Source: Chloroflexi bacterium HGW-Chloroflexi-3
GTDB taxonomy: Bacteria; Chloroflexota; Anaerolineae; Anaerolineales; Anaerolineaceae
Reading direction: 5' to 3'
Assembly: GCA_002842045.1 (NCBI GenBank)
Contig: PHBX01000009.1
Coordinates: 62,001 to 126,000, forward strand
DNA length: 64,000 nt
Shown: positions 35,108 to 43,136 of the stretch, one piece after another
How positions within the stretch are numbered: position 1 is the stretch's first letter
Layout: each line of letters begins with the position of its first letter
Program-made: the position numbers and the translations under genes
Notes under the pieces: generated by a model
Seen by the model: the letters and a program-made list of their open reading frames with translations, nothing else
Databases searched by the model: none
Told to the model about the DNA's origin: nothing

Positions 35108-35929
35108 TTAACCTGCCAAATCAACCACAGTTCTGAATGTCCGGTAAGCGGTTGGCATATCTTCAGATCGAAATGTAATATCTCTGGCAGAAATTCGCTG
35201 CACACCTGGAACAATCTGTGCCCGATCTGCTAATTCTGTCGATTTGAGCTCAACTTTTCCCTGAATGGGTTGCTTTACCTTAAACACCTGGGAGCCTTCA
35301 CCGTTCTGGTAAGCCTGAATGGCCAATCGGGCACCATCCCGAATTAAATTCTGCGCTTCTTTGGGGTGCAAACAATCAGCCGAAAAGCGGCTATTGGCTT
35401 GTTTAACCACGACTGATTGAATTCCAGGAATCAGTTCTTTGGCTTCATGATTGACGGCTTGATCTCCGGATATCATCAATATCGGGACATTAAAATGACC
35501 AGCCAGAGCGGCATTCAAACCTGTCTCGCCCACCAGATACTCATTCAACCATACATTTCCGACAACAATATTTGACCAGGTATGATCAAGAATCGCAAGC
35601 TGTGTACCCACACGCGCATGAAATCCGATGAAAAAGACAACATCAACATCTTGATCAATCCCCTGTAACATTGAATATGGCTTTGGAGATCCACAATTTA
35701 ATCTTGCTCTGGGGTCAAGTAAATCGATCATGATATTATCACCGTTCCAATGACCATCCGACACGATAACTTCATCCACACCGGACTCCATCGCACCACT
35801 GATTGCTGCATTCACATCTTCTGTCATGATGCGACGAAAACGCTGCCATTCTGAAGTACCTGGTTTTACCTGTTCCCAGTTCACTACCCCGCTAATACCT
35901 TCCATATCTGCAGCAATCAATAACTTCAT
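35108..35929 (-). CDS. M55-family D-aminopeptidase (DppA-like)
   Basis: 273 residues. Begins MKLLIAADMEGISGVVNWEQV with the zinc-binding DxE of the family; further ligands lie in VSDGHWNGDN, GFHAR and LMISGDQA. DppA forms a self-compartmentalised decamer that releases D-Ala or other D-amino acids from peptides of wall origin. Start ATG 35929, with AAAGGAGCG 5 bases upstream. The 265 bases to the next gene on the right hold only the promoter of the FmdB gene and no other visible gene. Confidence 0.92.
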   Translation of the reverse strand: MKLLIAADMEGISGVVNWEQVKPGTSEWQRFRRIMTEDVNAAISGAMESGVDEVIVSDGHWNGDNIMIDLLDPRARLNCGSPKPYSMLQGIDQDVDVVFFIGFHARVGTQLAILDHTWSNIVVGNVWLNEYLVGETGLNAALAGHFNVPILMISGDQAVNHEAKELIPGIQSVVVKQANSRFSADCLHPKEAQNLIRDGARLAIQAYQNGEGSQVFKVKQPIQGKVELKSTELADRAQIVPGVQRISARDITFRSEDMPTAYRTFRTVVDLAG

Positions 35930-36127
35930 ATCGCTCCTTTATCAAATTCGAGATCTTTTTCGCTCAAATTTAAGTATACTACGCCTGATTAAATCATGTA
36001 AATCCGGACTAGTTAGACAATTAAAGTCCAGAATGTTCAAAGGAATATCATTTTAGATTTTTGTTTGTTTTTCTCGCTTGCCTGAATCATGTTTTATAAA
36101 TATTTTGTTAAAAACAGCTTTAGCATC

Positions 36128-36155
36128 TTGTTTTTTCCTTTTAAAGTGTTACAAT
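36128..36155 (+). promoter_or_regulatory. Promoter of the FmdB-type gene
   Basis: TTGTTT (36128-36133), 16-base spacer, TACAAT (36150-36155), 40 bases before ATG 36195. Confidence 0.6.
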
Positions 36156-36194
36156 TTCAAATCGGAAAGTAACGATTAGAAGTAGAGGTTAAAA

Positions 36195-36527
36195 ATGCCA
36201 GTATATACCTATCGGTGTGACAACTGTGGCGTACAATTTGATAGAAGACAGTCTTTCACAGACCCATTGCTAAAAGTGTGTCCGGACTGTGGGAAGAAAG
36301 CCTTACATAAGGTCTATACACCTGTAGGTATTGTGTTCAAGGGTTCTGGGTTTTACGCCACCGATCACCGCTCTCCCTCAGGGCAGAACAAAACCAAATC
36401 TTCTCACGAAGAAAAATCTTCAGACAGCAGTGCAAGTGATTCACCTTCCAATGATTCAAGTTCAAAAAAGAGCACAGAGAGCAGTGCAGAAAAAACCACA
36501 TCAAGTACCAATTCAAACCCAAATTAA
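36195..36527 (+). CDS. FmdB-family zinc ribbon protein
   Basis: 110 residues. The first ~50 are the FmdB regulatory-protein ribbon: MPVYTYRCDNCGVQF with CxxC, later VCPDCGKK with CxxC, and KVYTPVGIVFKGSGFYATD. The tail (55-110) is low-complexity Ser/Lys/Asn/Asp and probably disordered. Small proteins of this kind are widespread and poorly understood. Start ATG 36195 after AGAGGTTAAAA. A good terminator follows. Confidence 0.92.
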   Translation: MPVYTYRCDNCGVQFDRRQSFTDPLLKVCPDCGKKALHKVYTPVGIVFKGSGFYATDHRSPSGQNKTKSSHEEKSSDSSASDSPSNDSSSKKSTESSAEKTTSSTNSNPN

Positions 36528-36560
36528 ACAGGTGCAATCAATAGAAATTCAGTTTGATTG

Positions 36561-36584
36561 AACCCGGTTTCGCCGGGTTTTCTT
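36561..36584 (+). terminator. Intrinsic terminator after the FmdB-type gene
   Basis: Stem AACCCGG (36561-36567) / CCGGGTT (36573-36579) with loop TTTCG, followed by TTTTCTT. Confidence 0.85.
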
Positions 36585-36762
36585 ATTAAAGAAAATCTGG
36601 TATGATCCCACCCGACATGGTCAGCAGTCGAAATTTAACATTTGAGTGTCTAAATTAACAAATCGGGAAGATTTAGACGGGAAATGATAGCTTTTGATAG
36701 AAAATAATGGTCATTTTGATAGTCAATGCTTGGGTTACCCCCTTATTCTGAACGAGGTTTAA

Positions 36763-36903
36763 ATGAGCAAGAAAGTTGAAACCAAAAAACAATATCGGCT
36801 TACAGCTGAAGAACGCGAAAGACGAAGACGCCAGATCATGTTTGGAATCTTTGCAGCAGTGTTGATCATCTCCTGGATTGCTTCCATGATCGCTGTGCTG
36901 TAA
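36763..36903 (+). CDS. 46-residue membrane protein
   Basis: Short gene: ATG 36763, stop 36901-36903, GAGGTTT upstream. The product has a very basic first half (SKKVETKKQYRLTAEERERRRRQ) likely to be a cytosolic helix, and a single membrane helix (MFGIFAAVLIISWIASMIAVL) in the second half. The stop codon is followed 20 bases later by the ATG of the DUF4173 gene with its own ribosome binding site, so it could be an accessory of that membrane protein. No family recognised; the clean amphipathic pattern makes chance unlikely. Confidence 0.7.
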   Translation: MSKKVETKKQYRLTAEERERRRRQIMFGIFAAVLIISWIASMIAVL

Positions 36904-36923
36904 GCTCCTCACAAAGGAGTTCC

Positions 36924-38537
36924 ATGATAAAGAATACTTCCCGATTTTTGATAGCAGGCTTGTTGATTGCCTGGTTCGTTGATTTTCTATTTTATAAAAA
37001 GCCGTTTGGTATCGCATTCACTCTCTGGGTGTTTATCACTGTAGCTGTGTTATTCATCATCAGCTACCTTGAAAAAATCAAACCTCATCGGCTTTCCTAT
37101 GTGTTAGCCGGGGTCGCAATTGTGCTCTCCAGCGCCAGCTTTCTGCGTATGGAACCATTCACGCAGACTATTTCAGCACTCGCCAGCCTGGCACTCATGA
37201 TGCTGGTGACAATCACTTTCCGCGATGGTCATTGGCCATATTTCCGATTGTTGGATTATGTCTTGAAGGGTCTGAAATGGTTGCTAACCATCTTCAGCAT
37301 ACCCTGGCCTGTTATTTTTCAGGGACAGAAGAAAAATAATCAGGAAGAAAATTCAGATAATGTCGAAAGCAAACCACAAAACAAGAGAGCTGTCTGGCCT
37401 ATCCTGCGTGGTCTGTTATTATCCATCCCAATTCTTTTAGTGCTGGCTTCTCTTTTAGCCAGTGCTGATCCAATTTTTGAAAAAGGCTTGAACGATTTCT
37501 TTAAAATTTTTCAGATAGAAAACATTGCAGAGTACATCTTCCGCCTGGTCAATATTTTACTAATGGGGTACCTCTTCATTGGTGTACTTATTCAGGCAAT
37601 TTATCCCAAAAACCAGGATCCGCAACCTCAACCCAATCAACCCTCCTTTTCAAAATTTCTTGGGTCAGTGGAAGCAAAAATCGTTTTCATCAGTATAAAC
37701 CTTCTATTTGCCGCCTTCCTGGTCATTCAATTCCGTTACTTTTTTGGTGGTCAGGCGAATATCAGCGAGACAGGCTTTACCTATTCAGAATATGCACGCC
37801 GGGGATTTGGGGAAATTATCACAGTAGCTGTCCTGAGTTTATTAATTTATTATGTTTTCCACAGTATTACCCGTCTGGAATCAACTAACCAGAAACAATG
37901 GTTTTCTGGTTTGAGTATTCTGGTTTTTGTGCAGGTATTGGTGATGCTCGTCTCCAGCTATCAACGTCTGGTTCTGTATGAACAGGCCTATGGCTTTTCT
38001 CGTCTGCGAACCTATTCTCACCTCTTCCTGCCCTGGCTGGCGGTATTGATCATTCTTGTGATTATATTAGAGCTCGTGCAACGTCAAGGACATTTAGCAT
38101 TCACCATCGTTGCTGTTGCAGCCGGTTTTGTAATCACCTGTATTGCTTTTAATATTGATGGTTTCATTGCCAAACAGAACATTCAAAGGGCAACCCTATC
38201 AGACCAGGAAGGCTATGCCTTGGATTTTTACTATATTTCTGAACTGAGTTCTGACGCGGTTCCTGTCATTTTGGAAAGCTATCTGGAAGATAATTCATCC
38301 ACAAAAGACCTGTTAGGTGCCAATTTATCCTGTCGCTGGAACGAAATCCAGAAACAGGAAACCCGTCCCTGGCAGTCATTCAACATTTCTCGTGCCCGCT
38401 CGGTAAGTCTACTGAATCAATACCAGCAGAAATGGCAACAATACCCCATCCAGCAAGACGAATCAAGAGTCGATGATTACGTTTTGGTTGTTGGTGAAAA
38501 ATATTTCTGTGCTAATCATGCAAACTGGATAGACTGA
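36924..38537 (+). CDS. DUF4173/DUF4153-type polytopic membrane protein
   Basis: 537 residues with about 11 predicted membrane helices. The SFLRMEPFTQ segment, the IPILLVLASLLASADPIF segment and YSEYARRGFGE followed by VLSLLIYYVFHS are the landmarks of DUF4173. A Gln/Asn/Pro-rich cytosolic loop (about 130-155) separates the first helices from the core. A soluble C-terminal tail (about 430-537) holds LSDQEGYALDFYYISELSSDAVP. Function unknown. Start ATG 36924 after AAAGGAGTTCC. Confidence 0.85.
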   Translation: MIKNTSRFLIAGLLIAWFVDFLFYKKPFGIAFTLWVFITVAVLFIISYLEKIKPHRLSYVLAGVAIVLSSASFLRMEPFTQTISALASLALMMLVTITFRDGHWPYFRLLDYVLKGLKWLLTIFSIPWPVIFQGQKKNNQEENSDNVESKPQNKRAVWPILRGLLLSIPILLVLASLLASADPIFEKGLNDFFKIFQIENIAEYIFRLVNILLMGYLFIGVLIQAIYPKNQDPQPQPNQPSFSKFLGSVEAKIVFISINLLFAAFLVIQFRYFFGGQANISETGFTYSEYARRGFGEIITVAVLSLLIYYVFHSITRLESTNQKQWFSGLSILVFVQVLVMLVSSYQRLVLYEQAYGFSRLRTYSHLFLPWLAVLIILVIILELVQRQGHLAFTIVAVAAGFVITCIAFNIDGFIAKQNIQRATLSDQEGYALDFYYISELSSDAVPVILESYLEDNSSTKDLLGANLSCRWNEIQKQETRPWQSFNISRARSVSLLNQYQQKWQQYPIQQDESRVDDYVLVVGEKYFCANHANWID

Positions 38538-38617
38538 TCTCTATCCAATTTGCAATTTGAATGGATCGTAGCAAGATTTTAAATAATTGCTTTCTGGATC
38601 TCTAGCCAACTTTAACA

Positions 38618-38626
38618 TGGTAAAAT
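38618..38626 (+). promoter_or_regulatory. Extended -10 promoter, probable leaderless start
   Basis: TG-G-TAAAAT (hexamer at 38621-38626) ends 7 bases before ATG 38634; no ribosome binding site. Confidence 0.5.
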
Positions 38627-38633
38627 CGATTCA

Positions 38634-39659
38634 ATGAAACGTTGGCAACTTTGGGTAGGAATTCTCATCAGTGCAATACTGCTTTATTTTGCCCTACGAG
38701 GATTAAAACTGGCTGAAGTCTGGGAATCCATCAAAACCGCCCGGTATATCTGGCTGTTACCGGGTATTGCCATCTATTTTATGGGGGTTTGGGTGCGTTC
38801 CTGGCGCTGGCATTATATGCTGAGACCGCTTAAAAAGATCCCCACCCGCACCATGTTTCCGATTGTGACCATTGGTTACATGGGTAACAATATTTATCCC
38901 GCCCGTGCCGGTGAGGTGCTGCGAGCTGTGATCCTGAAACAACGTGAGGATGTACCAGTATCTGCTTCACTGGCAACTGTGATTGTGGAACGAGTATTTG
39001 ATGGCGTGGTGATGTTAGCTTTTGTATTCCTTAATCTAGGTGAACTGGCAAACCTCACGACCGATTCTGGCATCATCGGCAATATTCAACAGGTTGCCTT
39101 TTGGGGAGCCATCGTGTTCATCACCGCTCTGCTGGTTTTTCTTCTGGCTGCCATGTTTCCGCAATATACACAGAAGATTGCTGATTGGTTTATTCAACGT
39201 TTTATGCCCGTCCGCCTGCGTGAGAAAACCAGCCAGATTGCCAGCCGCTTTCTAACCGGTCTGGAATCTCTGCGCTCGCCACAAGAGGCCTTGATGATTT
39301 TTTTCACATCCGTCATTATCTGGTTACTTGAAACAGGTAAATACTGGTTTGTGATGCATGCCTTTAACTTCGAGGTTAGTTTCTTTGCCTTAATGTTGAT
39401 GAATGGTATCGTCAACCTGGCAACCACCATTCCATCCGCTCCAGGATATCTGGGTACTTTCGATGCGCCTGGTATTGCCCTTCTGAGTGCCTATGGCGTT
39501 CCACCCGAAATGGCTACCAGTTATACGCTGGTGTTGCATGCTGCCCTGTGGTTCCCCATCACAGCCCTGGGTGCTTATTACTATCTGCGCCAACCACTGC
39601 GTTGGGGTTCGAAAGAAGTCAAATCCATTCAACAAAATAATTCTGGAGAATTAACATGA
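38634..39659 (+). CDS. Lysylphosphatidylglycerol-synthase-TM (UPF0104) membrane protein
   Basis: 341 residues, about eight membrane helices. The landmarks YMGNNIYPARAGEVLRA, VIVERVFDGVVM and TIPSAPGYLGTFDAPGIALL (with the conserved Pro-Gly-x-Gly) place it in the flippase-like LPG_synthase_TM family without the C-terminal synthase domain. Such proteins are often found with glycolipid or polyprenyl-sugar genes. The stop overlaps the next ATG by 4 bases (ATGA), so it is coupled to the FAD protein. Confidence 0.88.
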   Translation: MKRWQLWVGILISAILLYFALRGLKLAEVWESIKTARYIWLLPGIAIYFMGVWVRSWRWHYMLRPLKKIPTRTMFPIVTIGYMGNNIYPARAGEVLRAVILKQREDVPVSASLATVIVERVFDGVVMLAFVFLNLGELANLTTDSGIIGNIQQVAFWGAIVFITALLVFLLAAMFPQYTQKIADWFIQRFMPVRLREKTSQIASRFLTGLESLRSPQEALMIFFTSVIIWLLETGKYWFVMHAFNFEVSFFALMLMNGIVNLATTIPSAPGYLGTFDAPGIALLSAYGVPPEMATSYTLVLHAALWFPITALGAYYYLRQPLRWGSKEVKSIQQNNSGELT

Positions 39660-40945
39660 AGATCGCCATTGTTGGTGCTGGAATCGCTGGACTGACTGCT
39701 GCTCATGATCTTATCAAAAAAGGGCACCAGATCACCATATTCGAAGCAGCGAATTATGTCGGCGGTCTGGCAGCAGGCTTCAAGGAAAGTCACTGGGACT
39801 GGTCGGTGGAGCGTTTTTACCATCATTGGTTTCAATCTGATGCAGCCATGTTAGGATTGATAGACGAATTAGGCTGGAGTGATCAACTTGTTTTTCCCCG
39901 TCCAGTTACCGTCATGCATCACAAAGGAAAATTTTATCCTTTCGATTCCATTCCATCTGCACTGATGTATCCGGGCCTTGGCTGGGGATTCAACAAGATT
40001 CGCTTTGGGCTTGTCAATCTCGCAATCCGATTCACCAATAACTGGCAAACACTGGAAAAATTCACGGTGGACGAATGGATGCGCAAATATGCCGGCGATA
40101 AAGCCTATGAAGCCGTATGGGAACCGATGGTGATTGGAAAATTTGGAGAACGCTATGCCCGTCAGGTTAATATGGCCTGGATGTGGGCTCGATTGAAAGC
40201 ACGCACACCCCGATTGGGAACCTTCAAAGGTGGTTTTCAGGCATTTTCCGATCAATTTGCAGCTTACTTAAAAGGAAAAGGTGTTCAAATTCTCCTCAAC
40301 TCTCCGATACAATCGATCCAGAGGAATTCGCAGGAAGGATTGACACTCACCACCACCAACGGAGAAATGATCTTTGATCAATGTCTGGTAACCAGCTCGC
40401 CATCTTTAATGGCTCGTCTGGCACCCGAATTACCTGAACAATATCTGGAAGGCTTGCTCAACTTGAAGAGTCTTGGGGCTGTTGTTTTAACCCTTGCGGT
40501 TAAACATCAACTATCTAAAGAAGGATACTACTGGTTCAACTTGCCCAAAAAAGCAGGTTTTCCCTTCCTTGCGCTGGTAGAGCATACCAATTATCTCTCT
40601 CCTGAATACTTTGGGGGTAATCATCTTCTGTACTGTGGTGATTATCTGGAAACGGATCACGAATACTTCCAGCTGACACAGGAAGAAATCATCCGACGCT
40701 TCACCCCCAGCTTACAACGCATCAATCCAGAATTTCGACCCGATTGGGTAAAGAACGCCTGGCTATACCGGACACAGTATGCACAACCTGTTCCCTTTAT
40801 CAATCACTCTAAGAACATCCCGGATATCCGCACACCTATCCCTGGTCTGTTTTTTGCCAGCATGTCCCAGGTCTATCCCTGGGATCGAGGAACCAATTTT
40901 GCCGTCGAGATAGCCCATCGAGCAGCTAACATGATGGGCAAGTAA
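39656..40945 (+). CDS. FAD-dependent amine-oxidase/protoporphyrinogen-oxidase-like protein
   Basis: 429 residues. Dinucleotide-binding motif GAGIAGLTAAHDL at the N-terminus followed by FEAANYVGGLAAG, and a C-terminal FAD segment GLFFASMSQVYPWDRGTN. Overall pattern fits the NAD(P)/FAD amine oxidase superfamily, near HemY- and carotenoid-desaturase-like enzymes. Coupled translation with a flippase-like protein suggests a lipid or polyprenyl-glycan substrate; this is inference. A ~560-base region without genes follows. Confidence 0.88.
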   Translation: MKIAIVGAGIAGLTAAHDLIKKGHQITIFEAANYVGGLAAGFKESHWDWSVERFYHHWFQSDAAMLGLIDELGWSDQLVFPRPVTVMHHKGKFYPFDSIPSALMYPGLGWGFNKIRFGLVNLAIRFTNNWQTLEKFTVDEWMRKYAGDKAYEAVWEPMVIGKFGERYARQVNMAWMWARLKARTPRLGTFKGGFQAFSDQFAAYLKGKGVQILLNSPIQSIQRNSQEGLTLTTTNGEMIFDQCLVTSSPSLMARLAPELPEQYLEGLLNLKSLGAVVLTLAVKHQLSKEGYYWFNLPKKAGFPFLALVEHTNYLSPEYFGGNHLLYCGDYLETDHEYFQLTQEEIIRRFTPSLQRINPEFRPDWVKNAWLYRTQYAQPVPFINHSKNIPDIRTPIPGLFFASMSQVYPWDRGTNFAVEIAHRAANMMGK

Positions 40946-41270
40946 ACAAAGGTCAGAGAAAATTTTTGCATTTCAGTCATGCGACAGATTCTTTGCCAAG
41001 TATGGTACAAATCCGTAAGGTTAAAAACCTTAAAATTTTAAATCCAAATAAGATTCAGGATTCAACATTAAGACTCACCGATTCATCAAAAAGAATCATC
41101 CAGAAAATTTTTGGATTCACCCTGTATTTAGTCAAAATTATTAATTTTCAATTATAACCCCCATATATAGGGTTCTTAAAAGTCATACCTACCACATATA
41201 TGGAATAAAATTGACTGGACAAATAAAAAAACATTCACGACTTTTCGACTTTTTTTTAACATTAAAAGTC

Positions 41271-41291
41271 TTAAAGATTCAGAATCTTTAA
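41271..41291. repeat. Perfect inverted repeat
   Basis: TTAAAGATT (41271-41279), loop CAG, AATCTTTAA (41283-41291). One GATTCA copy lies inside it. It could be part of an origin or a binding site; there is no T run to make it a terminator. Confidence 0.6.
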
Positions 41292-41312
41292 AACTATCGT
41301 CAGGTTTTTGGC

Positions 41313-41341
41313 TTGTTTGACCCTTCTTTTTCTGTTAGAAT
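41313..41341 (+). promoter_or_regulatory. Promoter of dnaA
   Basis: TTGTTT (41313-41318), 17-base spacer, TAGAAT (41336-41341). It implies a leader of ~160 bases. Confidence 0.6.
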
Positions 41342-41379
41342 GATGAATGTAATCGGGGCAACCCTTACAGCAATTATTG

Positions 41380-41442
41380 CCTTCATTCATGAAGGATAAC
41401 AATTTTACGGGCACAAACTCCCACTGCGCAGTCTGCAGTGGG
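41380..41442 (+). promoter_or_regulatory. Hairpins in the dnaA 5' leader
   Basis: A short hairpin CCTTCAT/ATGAAGG (41380-41395) and a strong 8-bp one, CCCACTGC (41420-41427) / GCAGTGGG (41435-41442). Neither has a T run. They end ~50 bases before the GGAGGAGG ribosome binding site. TTACC occurs three times at 41448-41475. Confidence 0.5.
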
Positions 41443-41509
41443 CTTGCTTACCTGTTACCTGTACGTAGTTACCAGATTATAGCATCACCAAATGGAGGAG
41501 GTAGCGTGA

Positions 41510-42865
41510 ATGAATGCTCATCAAGCATGGCAGAATCTCATCGGGCAATTACAAATGGAGATGTCCAAAGCCGCCTTTGATACCTGGGTCCGTAGTGCAG
41601 AGTTGGTAAATTATGAGGAAAAAATATTCACCATTGGCTTGCAAAACGCTTATGCGCGCGATTGGCTGGAAAGTCGTTTATCCAGTACCATCACCCGACA
41701 TCTCACTGGATTAATGAATGAGAAGATTGCTGTCAATTTCATCGTCTGGCATAAAGATGCTGTGCCACAATCCAATACCACTATAGAAACACCTCTTCCC
41801 CCATCCAATAACAATCACTCCGAAATTTCTGCTAATTGTAGTTTTCTGAATGGCAGATATTCATTCAATAATTTTGTCGTTGGTCCCTCCAACCGTCTGG
41901 CGCATGCAGCCTGCCTGGCAGTCGCTGAAAATCCCGCCAAGTCATATAACCCACTATTTCTGTATGGGGGTGTAGGGATGGGTAAAACCCACCTCTTACA
42001 TGCCATTGGCAACACCGCCATCAATAACGGTCTGAGCGTGTTGTATGTCTCTTCGGAAGAATTCACCAATGATCTCATCAATGCCATCCGCAGTCACAAC
42101 ACTCAGTCCTTCCGGGATCGCTACCGCAACATCGATGTTCTCCTGATCGATGATATCCAATTCATTGCTGGTAAAGAGTCTACCCAGGAGGAATTCTTTC
42201 ACACCTTCAACACCCTGCATGGTCAGGACAAACAGATTGTAATTTCATCCGATCGACCCCCCAAGGCCATGAACACCCTGGAAGAACGCTTACGCTCCCG
42301 CTTCGAGTGGGGTTTGATCGTCGATATTCAACCGCCGGATCTCGAGACCCGCACCGCCATCCTGCGTTCGAAAGCCGAACGCAGTGGACGCCAGGTTCCG
42401 AATGAGATTCTGGATTCCATCGCTCGTCAGATCCAATCCAATATTCGCGAGTTGGAAGGTGCCCTCACCCGAGTACTGGCATATGCAGAACTGAGCAACC
42501 AACCTTTAACCATGAAACTGGTGAATGTTGCCCTGGCAGACCTTTTACCCAAACGCGATAAATTATTGCCCGATCAGGTGCTTTACGCCGTCGCAAATGC
42601 TTTTGGCATCTCTCCAGAAAAGATGCTGGGGCGTGAACGTACCCGCGAGATAGCATTGCCACGGCAGGTTGCCATGTATCTGCTGCGCGAAGAAGCCAAT
42701 ATCTCCTTGCCACAAATTGGCGAAGCTCTTGGTGGCCGCGATCATACCACGGTCATGTACGCCTGCGATAAAGTCGCTGACCTGATTGAACGTGATGACC
42801 GATTGCGTCGCCAGCTGATCCAGATCCGCGAGCAGCTCTATGGCAGACCAGTTCTGGCAGTATAA
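41510..42865 (+). CDS. dnaA: Chromosomal replication initiator protein
   Basis: 451 residues. Domain I (about 1-80: WQNLIGQLQMEMSKAAFDTWVRS), a short Ser/Asn/Pro linker, the AAA+ domain III with Walker A GGVGMGKTH and Walker B LLIDDIQF, and the domain IV helix-turn-helix with the signature GGRDHTTVMYACDKV. ATP-dependent binding to DnaA boxes opens oriC. Start ATG 41510 with GGAGGAGG ~9 bases upstream. The neighbour downstream is rnj, not dnaN; an unusual arrangement compared with the classic dnaA-dnaN pair. Confidence 0.98.
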   Translation: MNAHQAWQNLIGQLQMEMSKAAFDTWVRSAELVNYEEKIFTIGLQNAYARDWLESRLSSTITRHLTGLMNEKIAVNFIVWHKDAVPQSNTTIETPLPPSNNNHSEISANCSFLNGRYSFNNFVVGPSNRLAHAACLAVAENPAKSYNPLFLYGGVGMGKTHLLHAIGNTAINNGLSVLYVSSEEFTNDLINAIRSHNTQSFRDRYRNIDVLLIDDIQFIAGKESTQEEFFHTFNTLHGQDKQIVISSDRPPKAMNTLEERLRSRFEWGLIVDIQPPDLETRTAILRSKAERSGRQVPNEILDSIARQIQSNIRELEGALTRVLAYAELSNQPLTMKLVNVALADLLPKRDKLLPDQVLYAVANAFGISPEKMLGRERTREIALPRQVAMYLLREEANISLPQIGEALGGRDHTTVMYACDKVADLIERDDRLRRQLIQIREQLYGRPVLAV

Positions 42866-42898
42866 ATCACATCAAGGAAACCACGCTTATACCAACTT

Positions 42899-42927
42899 TT
42901 GACAAATCCACCTGCATGTGTTAAACT
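42899..42927 (+). promoter_or_regulatory. Distal promoter upstream of rnj
   Basis: TTGACA (42899-42904), 17-base spacer, TAAACT (42922-42927), 34 bases after the dnaA stop. The transcript would start near 42934 and meet the terminator at 43014-43048. Confidence 0.65.
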
Positions 42928-42933
42928 TGCATA

Positions 42934-43051
42934 AGCAATTTGAAAGTGGTAACGTCGCTATGCGGCATTTGACGTGAGAAAGTTTATTGGTTCCATTCTT
43001 GGTATTATCGATGCGCAATCCCCCGGCTGAATACCACCGTGGGATTTTTTC
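42934..43051 (+). ncRNA. Possible structured leader or small RNA upstream of rnj
   Basis: A ~115-base segment between a good promoter and an intrinsic-terminator-like hairpin: AATCCC (43015-43020) / GGGATT (43041-43046) followed by six T. It also has an internal CGCTATGCGG-type hairpin. No known RNA family is recognised; no SRP, 6S or tmRNA landmarks. Could be an attenuator controlling RNase J, whose synthesis is often autoregulated, or an independent sRNA. Confidence 0.4.
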
Positions 43052-43065
43052 ATTCTCACTCAATT

Positions 43066-43094
43066 TTGATCTATACACAGTATTACTGTGATAA
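43066..43094 (+). promoter_or_regulatory. Proximal promoter of rnj with palindromic operator
   Basis: TTGATC (43066-43071), 17-base spacer, TGATAA (43089-43094). A perfect 15-base palindrome, CACAGTATTACTGTG (43076-43090), fills the spacer between -35 and -10, an ideal place for a repressor to block RNA polymerase. Confidence 0.6.
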
Positions 43095-43136
43095 AACTTT
43101 AGAACTTTACAAATAGAAAAGGAAATTTTAATAATA

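Larger units (their letters stand above)
40946..41509 (+). other. Gene-free, AT-rich region upstream of dnaA; possible replication origin
   Basis: No protein gene is credible here. It contains five copies of GATTCA on the plus strand (41052, 41059, 41080, 41114, 41276), four of them within 68 bases, and four AAAAGTC/GACTTTT copies (41178, 41239, 41247, 41264). A perfect 9-bp inverted repeat with a 3-base loop lies at 41271-41291. AT-rich runs occupy 41020-41300. No consensus DnaA box (TTWTNCACA) is seen. Position beside dnaA makes an origin plausible but unproven. The last 170 bases are the dnaA promoter and leader. Confidence 0.45.
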
